Part shown: positions 17,062 through 25,831 of the stretch, piece after piece | How the letters are laid out: each line of letters starts with the position of its first letter | Position numbering within the stretch: position 1 is the stretch's first letter | Assembly (NCBI RefSeq): GCF_016924755.1 | Contig: NZ_JAFFJX010000011.1 | Span: 62,001-126,000, forward strand | Source: Longitalea arenae | GTDB lineage: Bacteria > Bacteroidota > Bacteroidia > Chitinophagales > Chitinophagaceae | Direction of reading: 5' to 3' | DNA: 64,000 nucleotides | Translations under genes and position numbers: made by a program | The notes under the pieces: model-generated | The model's input: the letters and a program-made list of their open reading frames with translations, nothing else | What the model was told of the DNA's origin: nothing | Database searches by the model: none

Positions 17062-18390
17062 TTAAAGAATCTTGTACTCTTCGATCTTTCTGTAAAGTGT
17101 GGTAAGGCCGATTGCCAGCAGCGCGGCTGTTCTTGTTTTATTGCCATTGGTATAGCGCAGTACTTTTACTATATGGTCCTTTTCAACGCTGGCGAGGGTT
17201 AAACTTGCAGAACCGGCAGACTGTTTCTGGATCTCAAAAGGCAAATGTTCCGGCTGGATCGTATCACCGTCAGTCATGATGGTGGCTCTTTCGAGCACAT
17301 TGCGTAATTCGCGAATATTACCTTTCCAGTTATGCTGTTTTAGCAGTTGCAAAGCTGCATTGCTGATATGTAAAACCGGTTTATTTTCCCTGGCTGCATA
17401 ATAAGCCAGGAAATGACGGGCCAGTTCAGGAATGTCTTCAGCATGATCCCGCAAGGGGGGTAATGAAATGGTAAACACATTTAACCGGTAATACAGATCT
17501 TCCCGGAAAGAAGCCTCCTCGATCATTTTTACCAGGTTCCTGTGAGTAGCAGCAATTATGCGCACATTAACTTTAGTGGTTTTCACATCACCGAGTTTTA
17601 TGAACTCGCCATTTTCGATCACCCGCAGGAGTTTAGCCTGCAGGTCGATATTCATTTCACCAATCTCATCGAGGAACAGGGTGCCGCCATCGGCCAGTTC
17701 AATCAAACCTTTTTTATCTTTTGTGGCGCCCGTGTAGGCGCCGGCTTTATGCCCGAACAATTCACCTTCCAGCAGGTCCCTGGCAAAGGCACTGCAGTTG
17801 ATGGCGACAATAGCTTTATCATTCCGGTTGCTGTGCGCATGAATAGCATTGGCAAACACTTCCTTGCCGGTACCGGTTTCTCCGAGGAGCAGCACATTGG
17901 CGTTTGTTGGGGCAATTTTCTGCGCCAATTGAACAGCATCTTTTATCAATGGGCCTGCGCCGATAATATCGTTAAATGTATATGCGCCCTTTACTTTGAT
18001 TTTTACAGCCGCCTTCTTTCCTGCTATTGCTTTTTCGTATGCCTGGTGCAACAGGGGGACTATACGGTCATTATCGTTGCCCTTGGTGATATAATCAAAA
18101 GCGCCGTTCTTGATAGCCTGCACACCGTCGGGGATATTGCCAAAAGCCGTTAACAAAATGATCTCGACCAGCGGATGCTTTTCCTTTAATTCCTTCACAA
18201 ACCGAACACCGTCCCCATCGGGCAATTTTACATCGCACAATACGATCTCGGGTTCCTGCCGGGCCAAGAGATCCCAGGCGACTTTCAGTGTGCCGGCCTG
18301 TTCAACGGCAAACCCTTCCAGTGAAATTATCCGGCTCAGTAGTTTCCGCAGCTGTTCTTCATCATCTATAATTAAAATATTGCCTGCCAT
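17062..18390 (-). CDS. NtrC-family sigma-54-dependent response regulator
   Basis: 442 residues from ATG 18390; a TTG six codons upstream is unlikely. Receiver domain residues 1-120 with phospho-acceptor Asp53 (CDVKLPDGDG). Sigma-54 AAA+ domain (about 140-375) with Walker A GETGTGKE, the sigma-54 contact loop GAYTGA, and Walker B LFLDEIGE. C-terminal Fis-type helix-turn-helix (last 30 residues). It lies upstream of kdp, which carries a -24/-12 promoter, so it probably activates kdp in place of an OmpR-type KdpE. The two-gene KdpD/histidine kinase pair downstream is the likely phosphate donor. Confidence 0.92.
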   Translation of the reverse strand: MAGNILIIDDEEQLRKLLSRIISLEGFAVEQAGTLKVAWDLLARQEPEIVLCDVKLPDGDGVRFVKELKEKHPLVEIILLTAFGNIPDGVQAIKNGAFDYITKGNDNDRIVPLLHQAYEKAIAGKKAAVKIKVKGAYTFNDIIGAGPLIKDAVQLAQKIAPTNANVLLLGETGTGKEVFANAIHAHSNRNDKAIVAINCSAFARDLLEGELFGHKAGAYTGATKDKKGLIELADGGTLFLDEIGEMNIDLQAKLLRVIENGEFIKLGDVKTTKVNVRIIAATHRNLVKMIEEASFREDLYYRLNVFTISLPPLRDHAEDIPELARHFLAYYAARENKPVLHISNAALQLLKQHNWKGNIRELRNVLERATIMTDGDTIQPEHLPFEIQKQSAGSASLTLASVEKDHIVKVLRYTNGNKTRTAALLAIGLTTLYRKIEEYKIL

Positions 18391-18558
18391 AGTTAGTATA
18401 ATGCACAAAGGTAGGATGCTGAAAGAAAACCCACCGTTTTTAGTTAGGGCGCTTTCTGCGGGTCATTGTTTCAAACCCGGTGAAAGCATAGGCCGGTGGC
18501 GGAACATGAATATAAAGACCCCGGGCATTGTTTTTTTATGAATATAAAAAAACGGTTT

Positions 18559-18738
18559 ATGACAAAGAGCACATCAAGAAAGCAAAAAAGCACAAACAAC
18601 AGCCACAAGGGAGAAACTGAACCCAGAAGACAAAAGGGCGCACCCAGTACAAGCAATAAAAGCAAGGCAAAACATGAGAAGGACGATTCGTCTGGCGCAG
18701 AAAAGAACACCACAAAAAAGCAAGGCAACAGCATCTGA
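18559..18738 (+). CDS. Possible small basic hydrophilic protein
   Basis: 59 codons from ATG 18559 (in-frame ATG also at 18538). Composition is almost entirely Lys, Ser, Thr, Asn, Gln and Glu, so probably disordered. Similar short Lys/Ser/Thr-rich peptides occur in Bacteroidota, but low complexity alone can produce such a frame. Function unknown. Confidence 0.35.
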   Translation: MTKSTSRKQKSTNNSHKGETEPRRQKGAPSTSNKSKAKHEKDDSSGAEKNTTKKQGNSI

Positions 18739-18765
18739 CGAACTCAAAGCGCCAAGCCGAGACCT

Positions 18766-18918
18766 TTAGCACCTGTAGTGTTTATTCATATTGAGGAACG
18801 GCCGCAGCCGCCTTTGGAGAGGCATGAGCTGCCCTGTCGCCATGTAAGCCTGTAGGCACCATCCGGTTGGTGCGTAACAGAGATTAAGCAATTCCTTAAC
18901 AAACTCATTTTGATTCAT
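18766..18918 (-). CDS. Candidate 50-aa Cys-containing peptide
   Basis: ATG at 18918 and TAA at 18766-18768. The peptide has a helical N-terminus, CYAPTGWC near residues 14-21, a basic PLQRRLRP stretch near 33-40, and a C-terminal Cys. No recognisable RBS and no neighbouring modification enzyme. Listed as a candidate only. Confidence 0.2.
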   Translation of the reverse strand: MNQNEFVKELLNLCYAPTGWCLQAYMATGQLMPLQRRLRPFLNMNKHYRC

Positions 18919-18968
18919 AGAATTTACATTAGTGGAAGAGTGTGGTAACGTTTAATTGGTATAAAACT

Positions 18969-18997
18969 AAAAAAAAACCGCGATTAAGCGATTTTTG
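18969..18997 (-). terminator. Terminator after the outer-membrane receptor gene
   Basis: On the minus strand AAAAATCGC-TTAATC-GCGGTTTTT forms an 8-9 bp stem with a T run. It lies about 120 nt after the receptor stop. The core ATCGC-TTAATC-GCGGT is identical to the terminator of the intact tRNA-Cys gene at 40277, and the adjacent 18998-19030 resembles the 3' half of tRNA-Cys. Confidence 0.6.
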
Positions 18998-19115
18998 ATC
19001 CCGAAGTGCCGAGCAGATCCGCGCAGCCGTATTATAAAATGCAATCAAGTGTCATATTATTTAGCCGCGTAATGGTCGTCATCTTTGGTCATGCCTTTAA
19101 TACTTACATTTAAAA

Positions 19116-21518
19116 CTAAAATTTGTAATTGTAGCCCAGTCTGAACACCTGCGTTTCATAGTAGTCTGTACTGATATACCGGAATCCATTGCCGTAGATC
19201 TCCTTTTTAAGCTGCAGTGTATTAGCTACGTCTGTTGCATTGAGGAACAATTCGCCCTGGCCGCGCTGGATGATCTTTTTTACACCAACGTCAATGGAAA
19301 AGCGGGAAAAGGTCTTGCCTTGCGGAACAAGATCCGGCGCCTGGTATATGGCGGTCATTTGCGCCTCTGTATGTTTTGGCAAACGAAATACTGCATTGAG
19401 CTTTATATTGCCAGAAAAGATCTTTGCTTTGGTTGCGTAATAAATATTGTCGGCTGGATATTTGTTAAATACCGTAAAAGAATCAATGATGTTTTTATAT
19501 CCATTCATATTAAGTCCAAGCATTGCCCATGACGCCAGGTTTTGCGAGATCAGCAGCTCCATACCGGAGCTATAACTTTTACCTGCATTTTGAAAAATAT
19601 TATAAATGAGCGTGCTGCCCGGTACAACAGAACCTATCCTGGTAATTGTTGCCTTCATGCGTTTATGGTAAGCGGAAGAAAAGAAGAAACCGCCTGTCCA
19701 TTCCGTTTTATAACCCAGTTCGAACGTATTGGTAAATTGGGGTCTGAGACCCGGATTGCCCACTTTGATGATCTCCGCATCATCATACTTTGGAAATATC
19801 CGGATATCCACTTCATTGGGCCGGTCGATGCGCCGGTTGTAAAAGAGGGAGAGTTTATTGTTGTCATCGATCTTATAACCCAGCCGTATATTTCCAAATG
19901 GCTGCAGGTAATGATAGCGGTCGCTTTTATAAACAGCATGGTGGGGATTTACGTTATATTCCACATGTACATACTCGAGCCGCATGCCGGCCTCTATTTC
20001 AAAACGACTGCTTTCGAGGATGTAATTGCCATAGAATGCAGGGATAGTTTCAGCGTAGTCGGCCCAGCCGCCGGCAGTGGTATCGAGGACAGAGTTGAAA
20101 CCTGGTTTAAAATGCATGTTCACCGGAATGAAGCGCCTGCGGAATTTGATACCTGTTTCAAACCGTCCGTACCGGAGCGGTTGTACATAATCAAGATTTA
20201 CGTCGGCAACATGCTCGTCGCTAATGAGAGCGAAGGAATCCCGTCCCGTGTAAGCAGGCATTATATTGGTAAAAAAGTACTTTTCATCTTCCCGGTGGAA
20301 TGTATAGTTAAAGTTCGCATTCAGCGATCTTCCGGGCCTTTCGAACTTGTGCTGCCAGCTTATAGACGCTGTAGCAGTTGTTTTTAGCTCATCTTCGAGG
20401 AACTGCCAAAGGCGGCGGCGTTCTTTCAGATCTGCGTTAAAAAATGGCTCATCGCCGCGGTCCAGGATCTTTTCACTGCTGAACAAGCCTGAAAGCGTAA
20501 AGGTATTCTTTGCATCGAAGAGCCAGTCGATACCCGATTTAACCGTAACGATATTGGTGCTGCGGTTCCTTTTTGTTTGCTGTTTTACCGTATCGCCATT
20601 ATCATAGTACCGGTCAACGAATTCATTCCTGTTCAGCGTTTTTGTATTTAAATTATCAGCTTGCAAAAAAATATTCGTTGTACGCTTACGGTAGTTGAGC
20701 GATACAGATGGATTGATCTTTGGTGTTGCGGTATACTGTGGTCTGATCGTTGGATAATTCTCCTTCTTTATCCATAATGCGCCTGCCCCTGCTGCAATTC
20801 CTACTTTTCCATTAAGACCTTCCCGGTTTTCTTTTTTGTAAATAATGTTAATGATGCCTGCATTGCCGTTGGCATCATATTTCGCAGAGGGGTTGTTGAT
20901 GATCTCGATCTTTTCAATGGCTGAAGCAGGAATATTTTCCAGACCGCTTTGGCTGCCAAATCCGGTGAGGGCAGTCTGTTTGCCATCTATGAGTATCATC
21001 ACCTTATCACTTCCCCGCAATTGTACTTTTCCATCTTCGGTGCTAATGCCCGGCAGGTTTTTGATAGCTTCGAGTACTGAGCCGCCAGACTGGCTCACAT
21101 TAGCGGCCAGGGAAAATGTCTTTTTATCCATTTTGGCGGTAATTGGCTCCCTCTGCGCGGTAACGGTTACGGCAGCCATGGATTTGTCATAAGCAGTTAA
21201 ATACAGGGCGCCCAGGTCAATGAAATTATTGAGTTTTCCAACCAGTAGCGGCTGCGTTTTTACTGCATAACCTATATAGCTGCATGTAAGAAGGTAATTT
21301 CCGGAGGGTATATTTTCAAATAGAAATCTTCCTTTGTCATTTGAGATCGTGCCCATGAATAAAGAGCTGTCATTGGCATGATGCAGGGTGATATTAACAT
21401 AAGCCAAAACCGCTTTGGTGCCGGAATCTCGCAAAACGCCCCCTACGCTCGCCCGGATCGACTGTGCATGCGATATAACCGTGGAAAGTAATAAAAGTAA
21501 CAAGAGCGAGTACTTCAT
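19116..21518 (-). CDS. TonB-dependent-type outer-membrane barrel receptor
   Basis: 800 residues. It has a signal peptide (1-18), a carboxypeptidase-regulatory-like beta domain (about 25-110), a plug domain (about 125-230, with the QLRGSDKVMILIDGKQ region), then a large beta barrel of the OMP_b-brl_3 type ending in an aromatic residue (YNYKF). It follows a response regulator and a histidine kinase on the same strand, 39 nt after the kinase, so its expression is probably tied to the signal sensed by that pair. Cargo unknown. Confidence 0.88.
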   Translation of the reverse strand: MKYSLLLLLLLSTVISHAQSIRASVGGVLRDSGTKAVLAYVNITLHHANDSSLFMGTISNDKGRFLFENIPSGNYLLTCSYIGYAVKTQPLLVGKLNNFIDLGALYLTAYDKSMAAVTVTAQREPITAKMDKKTFSLAANVSQSGGSVLEAIKNLPGISTEDGKVQLRGSDKVMILIDGKQTALTGFGSQSGLENIPASAIEKIEIINNPSAKYDANGNAGIINIIYKKENREGLNGKVGIAAGAGALWIKKENYPTIRPQYTATPKINPSVSLNYRKRTTNIFLQADNLNTKTLNRNEFVDRYYDNGDTVKQQTKRNRSTNIVTVKSGIDWLFDAKNTFTLSGLFSSEKILDRGDEPFFNADLKERRRLWQFLEDELKTTATASISWQHKFERPGRSLNANFNYTFHREDEKYFFTNIMPAYTGRDSFALISDEHVADVNLDYVQPLRYGRFETGIKFRRRFIPVNMHFKPGFNSVLDTTAGGWADYAETIPAFYGNYILESSRFEIEAGMRLEYVHVEYNVNPHHAVYKSDRYHYLQPFGNIRLGYKIDDNNKLSLFYNRRIDRPNEVDIRIFPKYDDAEIIKVGNPGLRPQFTNTFELGYKTEWTGGFFFSSAYHKRMKATITRIGSVVPGSTLIYNIFQNAGKSYSSGMELLISQNLASWAMLGLNMNGYKNIIDSFTVFNKYPADNIYYATKAKIFSGNIKLNAVFRLPKHTEAQMTAIYQAPDLVPQGKTFSRFSIDVGVKKIIQRGQGELFLNATDVANTLQLKKEIYGNGFRYISTDYYETQVFRLGYNYKF

Positions 21519-21557
21519 ATTACAGAGGTACCATCTGATTCTGAATAAAATTTGAAA

Positions 21558-22604
21558 TCAGAACCGCCAGCTAAACACATGGCAATTATCTGTAAAGCGA
21601 TAGTCGATCTTCCAATGATAGCGATTGCATATTTGTTGAACCAATGCGAGGCCCAGCCCGGTGCCCGGCGAATGTGCATTAGCCGTGGCAAAACGCTTGA
21701 ATAATTGATCTTTATCCAGTGGCATATTGCCTTTATTTGATATAACGAGCAGGTTTTCCTGTAAATTAATTTCTATAACGGTGCCGGGAGCACTATGGCG
21801 AATGGCGTTATTGACGAGGTTTTGCACTAAAAGTTCAACCAGGATCCTGTTGCATTCAATTAAAACATGGTCTTTGACCTGCACATTGACACTTATATCC
21901 CTGCCCTGGGAAAGACCGGCAAATACAGCGGCTGTTTGCCTCACCAGGCCCGAGCAATCAACGGATTCAGTATCACTATACTGACTGTTTTCTATTTTAG
22001 TGAGCAGCAGCAGATTTTTGTTGATCCGGTTAACGCGGGTCAGGGCCTTCATGGCATCTTCGATATATTCGTATTGTTCGCTGGTGAGCGGTTTGGTTTG
22101 AAGCAGTATTTCCATTTTGGATTGCGCAATAGCCAGGGGCGTCTGCAGCTCGTGCGAGGCGTTATCGGCAAATTCTTTTTGCTGACTGAAAGTGGATATG
22201 TTGGCCGATAACAATTTATCGAGGCTTTCATTGAGCTCATTGAATTCGGCGATATCTGTTGAATCAAAACGTATGTTTTGTTGCCGGTGCAGATCGAATT
22301 GCCTGATGCGGCCAAGGCTGTTATAAAATGGTTGCCATAGTTGCCGCGAGATCCTGCGGTTGATGAATATAAAGCCAACCAGTAAAAGCACGAAAAAAAC
22401 GACCGTTAACAGGGTTACCGCGCCGATGATCAGCAGGCTGTCTTCCCGGTTCGCTTCAGGAGTAAGAATGATGTTGTGCTCATGTTTCAGTTCATATTCC
22501 CACAGCAGGCTTATGGCAGTATAATAAACAGGTATGCTGATAGCAAGCACCAGTGCTGAATAAAGCAGTAATCTTTTTAAGGAATGATTCATTAGTTTTT
22601 TCAT
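21558..22604 (-). CDS. Sensor histidine kinase
   Basis: 348 residues from ATG 22604, which overlaps the regulator stop as ATGA (an in-frame ATG at 22613 adds three residues). Two membrane helices (about 10-30 and 55-80), a short periplasmic loop, linker, HisKA with His in NASHELQTPL near 150, and HATPase with an N box (LVQNLVNNAIRHS) and GTGLGL. The D box is degenerate (ISNKGNMP). The context is regulator-kinase-receptor in one transcription unit. Confidence 0.92.
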   Translation of the reverse strand: MKKLMNHSLKRLLLYSALVLAISIPVYYTAISLLWEYELKHEHNIILTPEANREDSLLIIGAVTLLTVVFFVLLLVGFIFINRRISRQLWQPFYNSLGRIRQFDLHRQQNIRFDSTDIAEFNELNESLDKLLSANISTFSQQKEFADNASHELQTPLAIAQSKMEILLQTKPLTSEQYEYIEDAMKALTRVNRINKNLLLLTKIENSQYSDTESVDCSGLVRQTAAVFAGLSQGRDISVNVQVKDHVLIECNRILVELLVQNLVNNAIRHSAPGTVIEINLQENLLVISNKGNMPLDKDQLFKRFATANAHSPGTGLGLALVQQICNRYHWKIDYRFTDNCHVFSWRF

Positions 22605-23275
22605 ACATCCCATTTATAACCGCTTCCGTATATGGTCTTTAAATAATTGGTACAGCCTGCGTCGGAAAGTTTCTTTTTAAGATTTTTGATATGCGCATAT
22701 ACAAAATCATAGTTGTCGAACATATCGGCCAGATCACCGGAAATATGTTCAGCAAGTGCATTCTTTGAGATCACGCGGTTCTTATTGCTGATAAAATACA
22801 AGAGCAGGTCAAATTCCTTTTTAGTGAGCGCAACATCTGTGCTGTTTACCGTGACCCTTTTTGCCAGCAGATCAATTTTCAGTTCATGTTGCTCTATGAC
22901 ATTCGAATGGCCAAAATATTTTCGCCTGATCACGGAATGTATACGGGCGGCCAGCTCAGGCAGGTGAAAAGGTTTGGCGAGATAATCATCAGCGCCTTCC
23001 TGTAAACCGGTGATCTTATCTTCCAGTGAATCTCTTGCGGAAATGATGATAACGGCGTCCTGTTTGTTCTCCGCTTTTAAATAGTGTAGTATTTTCATGC
23101 CATCGCCGCCGGGTAGCATCAGGTCGAGCAGGATGCAATCGTAGCAGTGAAGCTCTGTTTTCTCCAGGGCCTGTTGAAAGCTGGAAGCATGTTCACATAA
23201 GTACTGCTCGCTCGTCAGGTACGCTGCAATACTTCCTGCCAGTTCCGGTTCATCTTCTATGATCAGGATTTTCAT
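22601..23275 (-). CDS. OmpR-family response regulator
   Basis: 224 residues. Receiver domain 1-118 with Asp51 (LLDLMLPGGDG), Thr/Ser switch ISAR and Lys in LAKPF. C-terminal winged helix (about 130-222) with the VFVYAHIKNLKKKL-like recognition region, here YDFVYAHIKNLKKKLSD. Cognate to the overlapping kinase. Probably controls this operon and the receptor. Confidence 0.93.
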   Translation of the reverse strand: MKILIIEDEPELAGSIAAYLTSEQYLCEHASSFQQALEKTELHCYDCILLDLMLPGGDGMKILHYLKAENKQDAVIIISARDSLEDKITGLQEGADDYLAKPFHLPELAARIHSVIRRKYFGHSNVIEQHELKIDLLAKRVTVNSTDVALTKKEFDLLLYFISNKNRVISKNALAEHISGDLADMFDNYDFVYAHIKNLKKKLSDAGCTNYLKTIYGSGYKWDV

Positions 23276-23443
23276 CAGGCAACATAGGTTTAAATTCTGA
23301 ATTTATTCTGAATAGGGGTTGTTTGCTTATGGTTGCCGGCCGGCGCCAAAGCTGTGCCGCTATATGTCACAAAATTAGTATTTGTCACTGTAGTTTTAAC
23401 AATCAAGCAGCTCCAGCCTTTACGACCATCTTTGTAACAGGCA

Positions 23444-23469
23444 ATAAAAAAGGACCGCTTTCGCGATCC
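23444..23469 (-). terminator. Intrinsic terminator of the Sus/ABC operon
   Basis: Minus strand GGATCGC-GAAA-GCGGTCC followed by TTTTTT: a 7-bp stem with a G-U pair and a stable GAAA tetraloop. It lies about 27 nt after the permease stop. The stem sequence is the same as in the two tRNA-Cys terminators near 40 kb. Confidence 0.8.
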
Positions 23470-23495
23470 CTGGATGTAGGTAAGTTTCATGGCTA

Positions 23496-25814
23496 TTATT
23501 GTCTTCTTCGCCTGATCCATATGACCAGGTAACTGAGCAACATTATACCGGGAAGAACACCCGTAAATGCTACCCTGGAAACTTTGAAACCCGTTTTGCC
23601 GATATGAATATCGTTATCAGTGAAAGGAGGACGGGTCACATCCACAGGCGCCTGGTAGTCAGACAACCAGTTGAAGGTTCCCGCGATGAGCAAAAAATTG
23701 GCCGGGAATATGTCCTTGCGGGAATGGCCAAGTTCTCCATTGCTGATACAATCGGCATCACCCAGTACAATTATTTTTTGTTCTTTTCCATGCACCTTCC
23801 GGGTTAGCGCAATGGCAGTGGCGGTTCCAGCTGCTGCCGCTTCGCCAGCTGCAGGGTTCATCACGGCACTGTCGTCTACAAAATCAACGGTCTCCAATTC
23901 ATTCCATACCCCGGCCGAATCGGCTACCAGCAAAGGCGTAGCGGTATATCCTTTTGCAGCTGCGTCGTTGTAGAGCAGACCGGCTGCTGATGGCATTACC
24001 ACTACCTGCCTGTTTTCCCGGATCTGGCCAAATGCAGCGGCGATCTTACCGGCCTCTTTTGCAGGATGGGCAAACAGCAGGTCAGCCTGAAAGTCCTTAT
24101 TTGGTTTTACCAGCCTGCCTTCCATCACTTGCACCCCAAAAAGTGCGGTAACAGGATTCATGGTTTCCTGCCGCTTCGGTTCAGCGGCTATCAGCAGGTT
24201 TCCTCCCCGCTCAATATATTGTCGCAGATGCTGCTGATGTAATTCTGGCAGCGCCGTTTTCATATCCGCAATAACGAGGATGCTCACATGCGCCGGTACT
24301 TCCCTGTCAAGCGTAAGCTGCTCGAAGTCGAAGCCCTGGTTGATTAATGAATACCTAAAAGTATTTTCCCTGGCAAACTTGTTATAGTCGCGGTCGCCTT
24401 CTTTAATGCAATCGCGTTCCCCATGCCCGCCCACGAATCCTACTTTAGGTAATGTGGTAACCAGCCGTTTAATGGCTGCACTTATTTCCGCTTCGGAAGG
24501 AAAAAGCATGGGGTCATTAAAAATACGCAAGACCGACTGCTGCCCGCTGTCGCGTTGCAGCACTTTTACATGCCTGAAATCCTCGCCGGCCAGCGTTTCT
24601 TTGATGTTTTGTAAATCACTTACCGGCACAAACATCGTTGAATCCAGGCCAAAGGTCTGGGCGATCTTTCCCACCCGTTCTTTGTCGCTCAGTGTTGGAT
24701 AACGCATATTCAACGACTTCTCATTGTTGCCCTTCGCATAATAATGCACATATTTCATTTTGATCTCGGGCTTGAACCGCAGATATTCCCTGTACATGCG
24801 CAGGTCCTGCAGTTCAAACGGCGGTAAACCAAAGATCAGTAAGCGATCTTCATCTAATGCATTGCCATAGGTGGTAATGGTTAAACCGCCTTTCGCCTTA
24901 CTCACAATATCCTGGCTGGCCCTGGTGAGCGTACGCAATTTTGTTCGGGTGGCATCATAAAAGAACATCAATGCAGGGCGTGAGCTCATGTAACCGATAA
25001 GCACAGCGCTGCCAACCACGAACAGGTACCGCACCAGCGACGCCGCCGAACGCGTTTTCTGCCGAACTGAACGGAACCGCACTATGCTTAACCCGAGGAA
25101 GAGGCCGATAACGGCGAGGAAATAAATAACATCTTCACTGCTGATGATGCCGCCAATGAACTCATTCGTTCGGCCGCTGATCGACAGCCAGAACATTATA
25201 TCCCGCACAAATGGAACATTTTGCCACAGCTGGCTGGTATAACTCAGCACGGCAAAAACGGCAAAAGTGCCCATGGCGGCTACCACCTGGTATGATGTTA
25301 AGCCCGACATAAAAAGCCCTACAGCACCATACGCACAGATCAGCAGAAAAATGCCCAATAAACCGGTTAAAGTGGCGGGGAAATCGAAATTGTCTACCAC
25401 AAAGGCCCCGTACAGCGTAAAAAGGAACACGATGCCGGTCATCAACAGCGCATATACGGCAACGGACATAAATTTTCCGAAAATGATCTGGGCATCGCTG
25501 ATGGGCGAAGAATACAAAAGCTTGATAGAACCGCTGCTTAGCTCACGGCTCATCATACCCATTGTAAGCAGCGGTATATAGAAGTACAGGTAGCCCAGCA
25601 GCTTTGCATAAAATCCATTCCATTGATCGGTATATAAATTCAGGGTAACACTGTTCAGCTTGTATCCCAGTTCCTTCGTTGTGACGAACCCTTCGAGGGT
25701 GCCGGTAAAAACAAGACTGGCCTGGATGGTAAACACGATGAGGATCAACCAGGCAATGGGTGAATAAAAAAGCAGTTGTAATTCGGTACGGGCGATTCTT
25801 ATCGTTTGTTTCAT
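23496..25814 (-). CDS. GldF-like ABC permease fused to GldG-like auxiliary protein
   Basis: 772 residues. N-terminal about 260 residues form an ABC-2 permease with six membrane helices. The rest resembles GldG: a membrane helix near 275, a large periplasmic ABC-transporter-auxiliary domain (about 300-730, with FVGGHGE near 455 and IVLGDADCISN near 690), and a final membrane helix before the RRRRQ tail. In gliding Flavobacteriia, GldF and GldG are separate. With the ATPase upstream it should form one inner-membrane ABC complex. Actual substrate unknown; gliding is not implied. Confidence 0.88.
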   Translation of the reverse strand: MKQTIRIARTELQLLFYSPIAWLILIVFTIQASLVFTGTLEGFVTTKELGYKLNSVTLNLYTDQWNGFYAKLLGYLYFYIPLLTMGMMSRELSSGSIKLLYSSPISDAQIIFGKFMSVAVYALLMTGIVFLFTLYGAFVVDNFDFPATLTGLLGIFLLICAYGAVGLFMSGLTSYQVVAAMGTFAVFAVLSYTSQLWQNVPFVRDIMFWLSISGRTNEFIGGIISSEDVIYFLAVIGLFLGLSIVRFRSVRQKTRSAASLVRYLFVVGSAVLIGYMSSRPALMFFYDATRTKLRTLTRASQDIVSKAKGGLTITTYGNALDEDRLLIFGLPPFELQDLRMYREYLRFKPEIKMKYVHYYAKGNNEKSLNMRYPTLSDKERVGKIAQTFGLDSTMFVPVSDLQNIKETLAGEDFRHVKVLQRDSGQQSVLRIFNDPMLFPSEAEISAAIKRLVTTLPKVGFVGGHGERDCIKEGDRDYNKFARENTFRYSLINQGFDFEQLTLDREVPAHVSILVIADMKTALPELHQQHLRQYIERGGNLLIAAEPKRQETMNPVTALFGVQVMEGRLVKPNKDFQADLLFAHPAKEAGKIAAAFGQIRENRQVVVMPSAAGLLYNDAAAKGYTATPLLVADSAGVWNELETVDFVDDSAVMNPAAGEAAAAGTATAIALTRKVHGKEQKIIVLGDADCISNGELGHSRKDIFPANFLLIAGTFNWLSDYQAPVDVTRPPFTDNDIHIGKTGFKVSRVAFTGVLPGIMLLSYLVIWIRRRRQ

Positions 25815-25831
25815 TATTTCAATTTCTACGT

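Noticed and set aside
19542-20387. Plus-strand 281-codon ORF within the receptor gene
   Set aside because: Antisense shadow; the minus-strand receptor has a full domain order and signal peptide.
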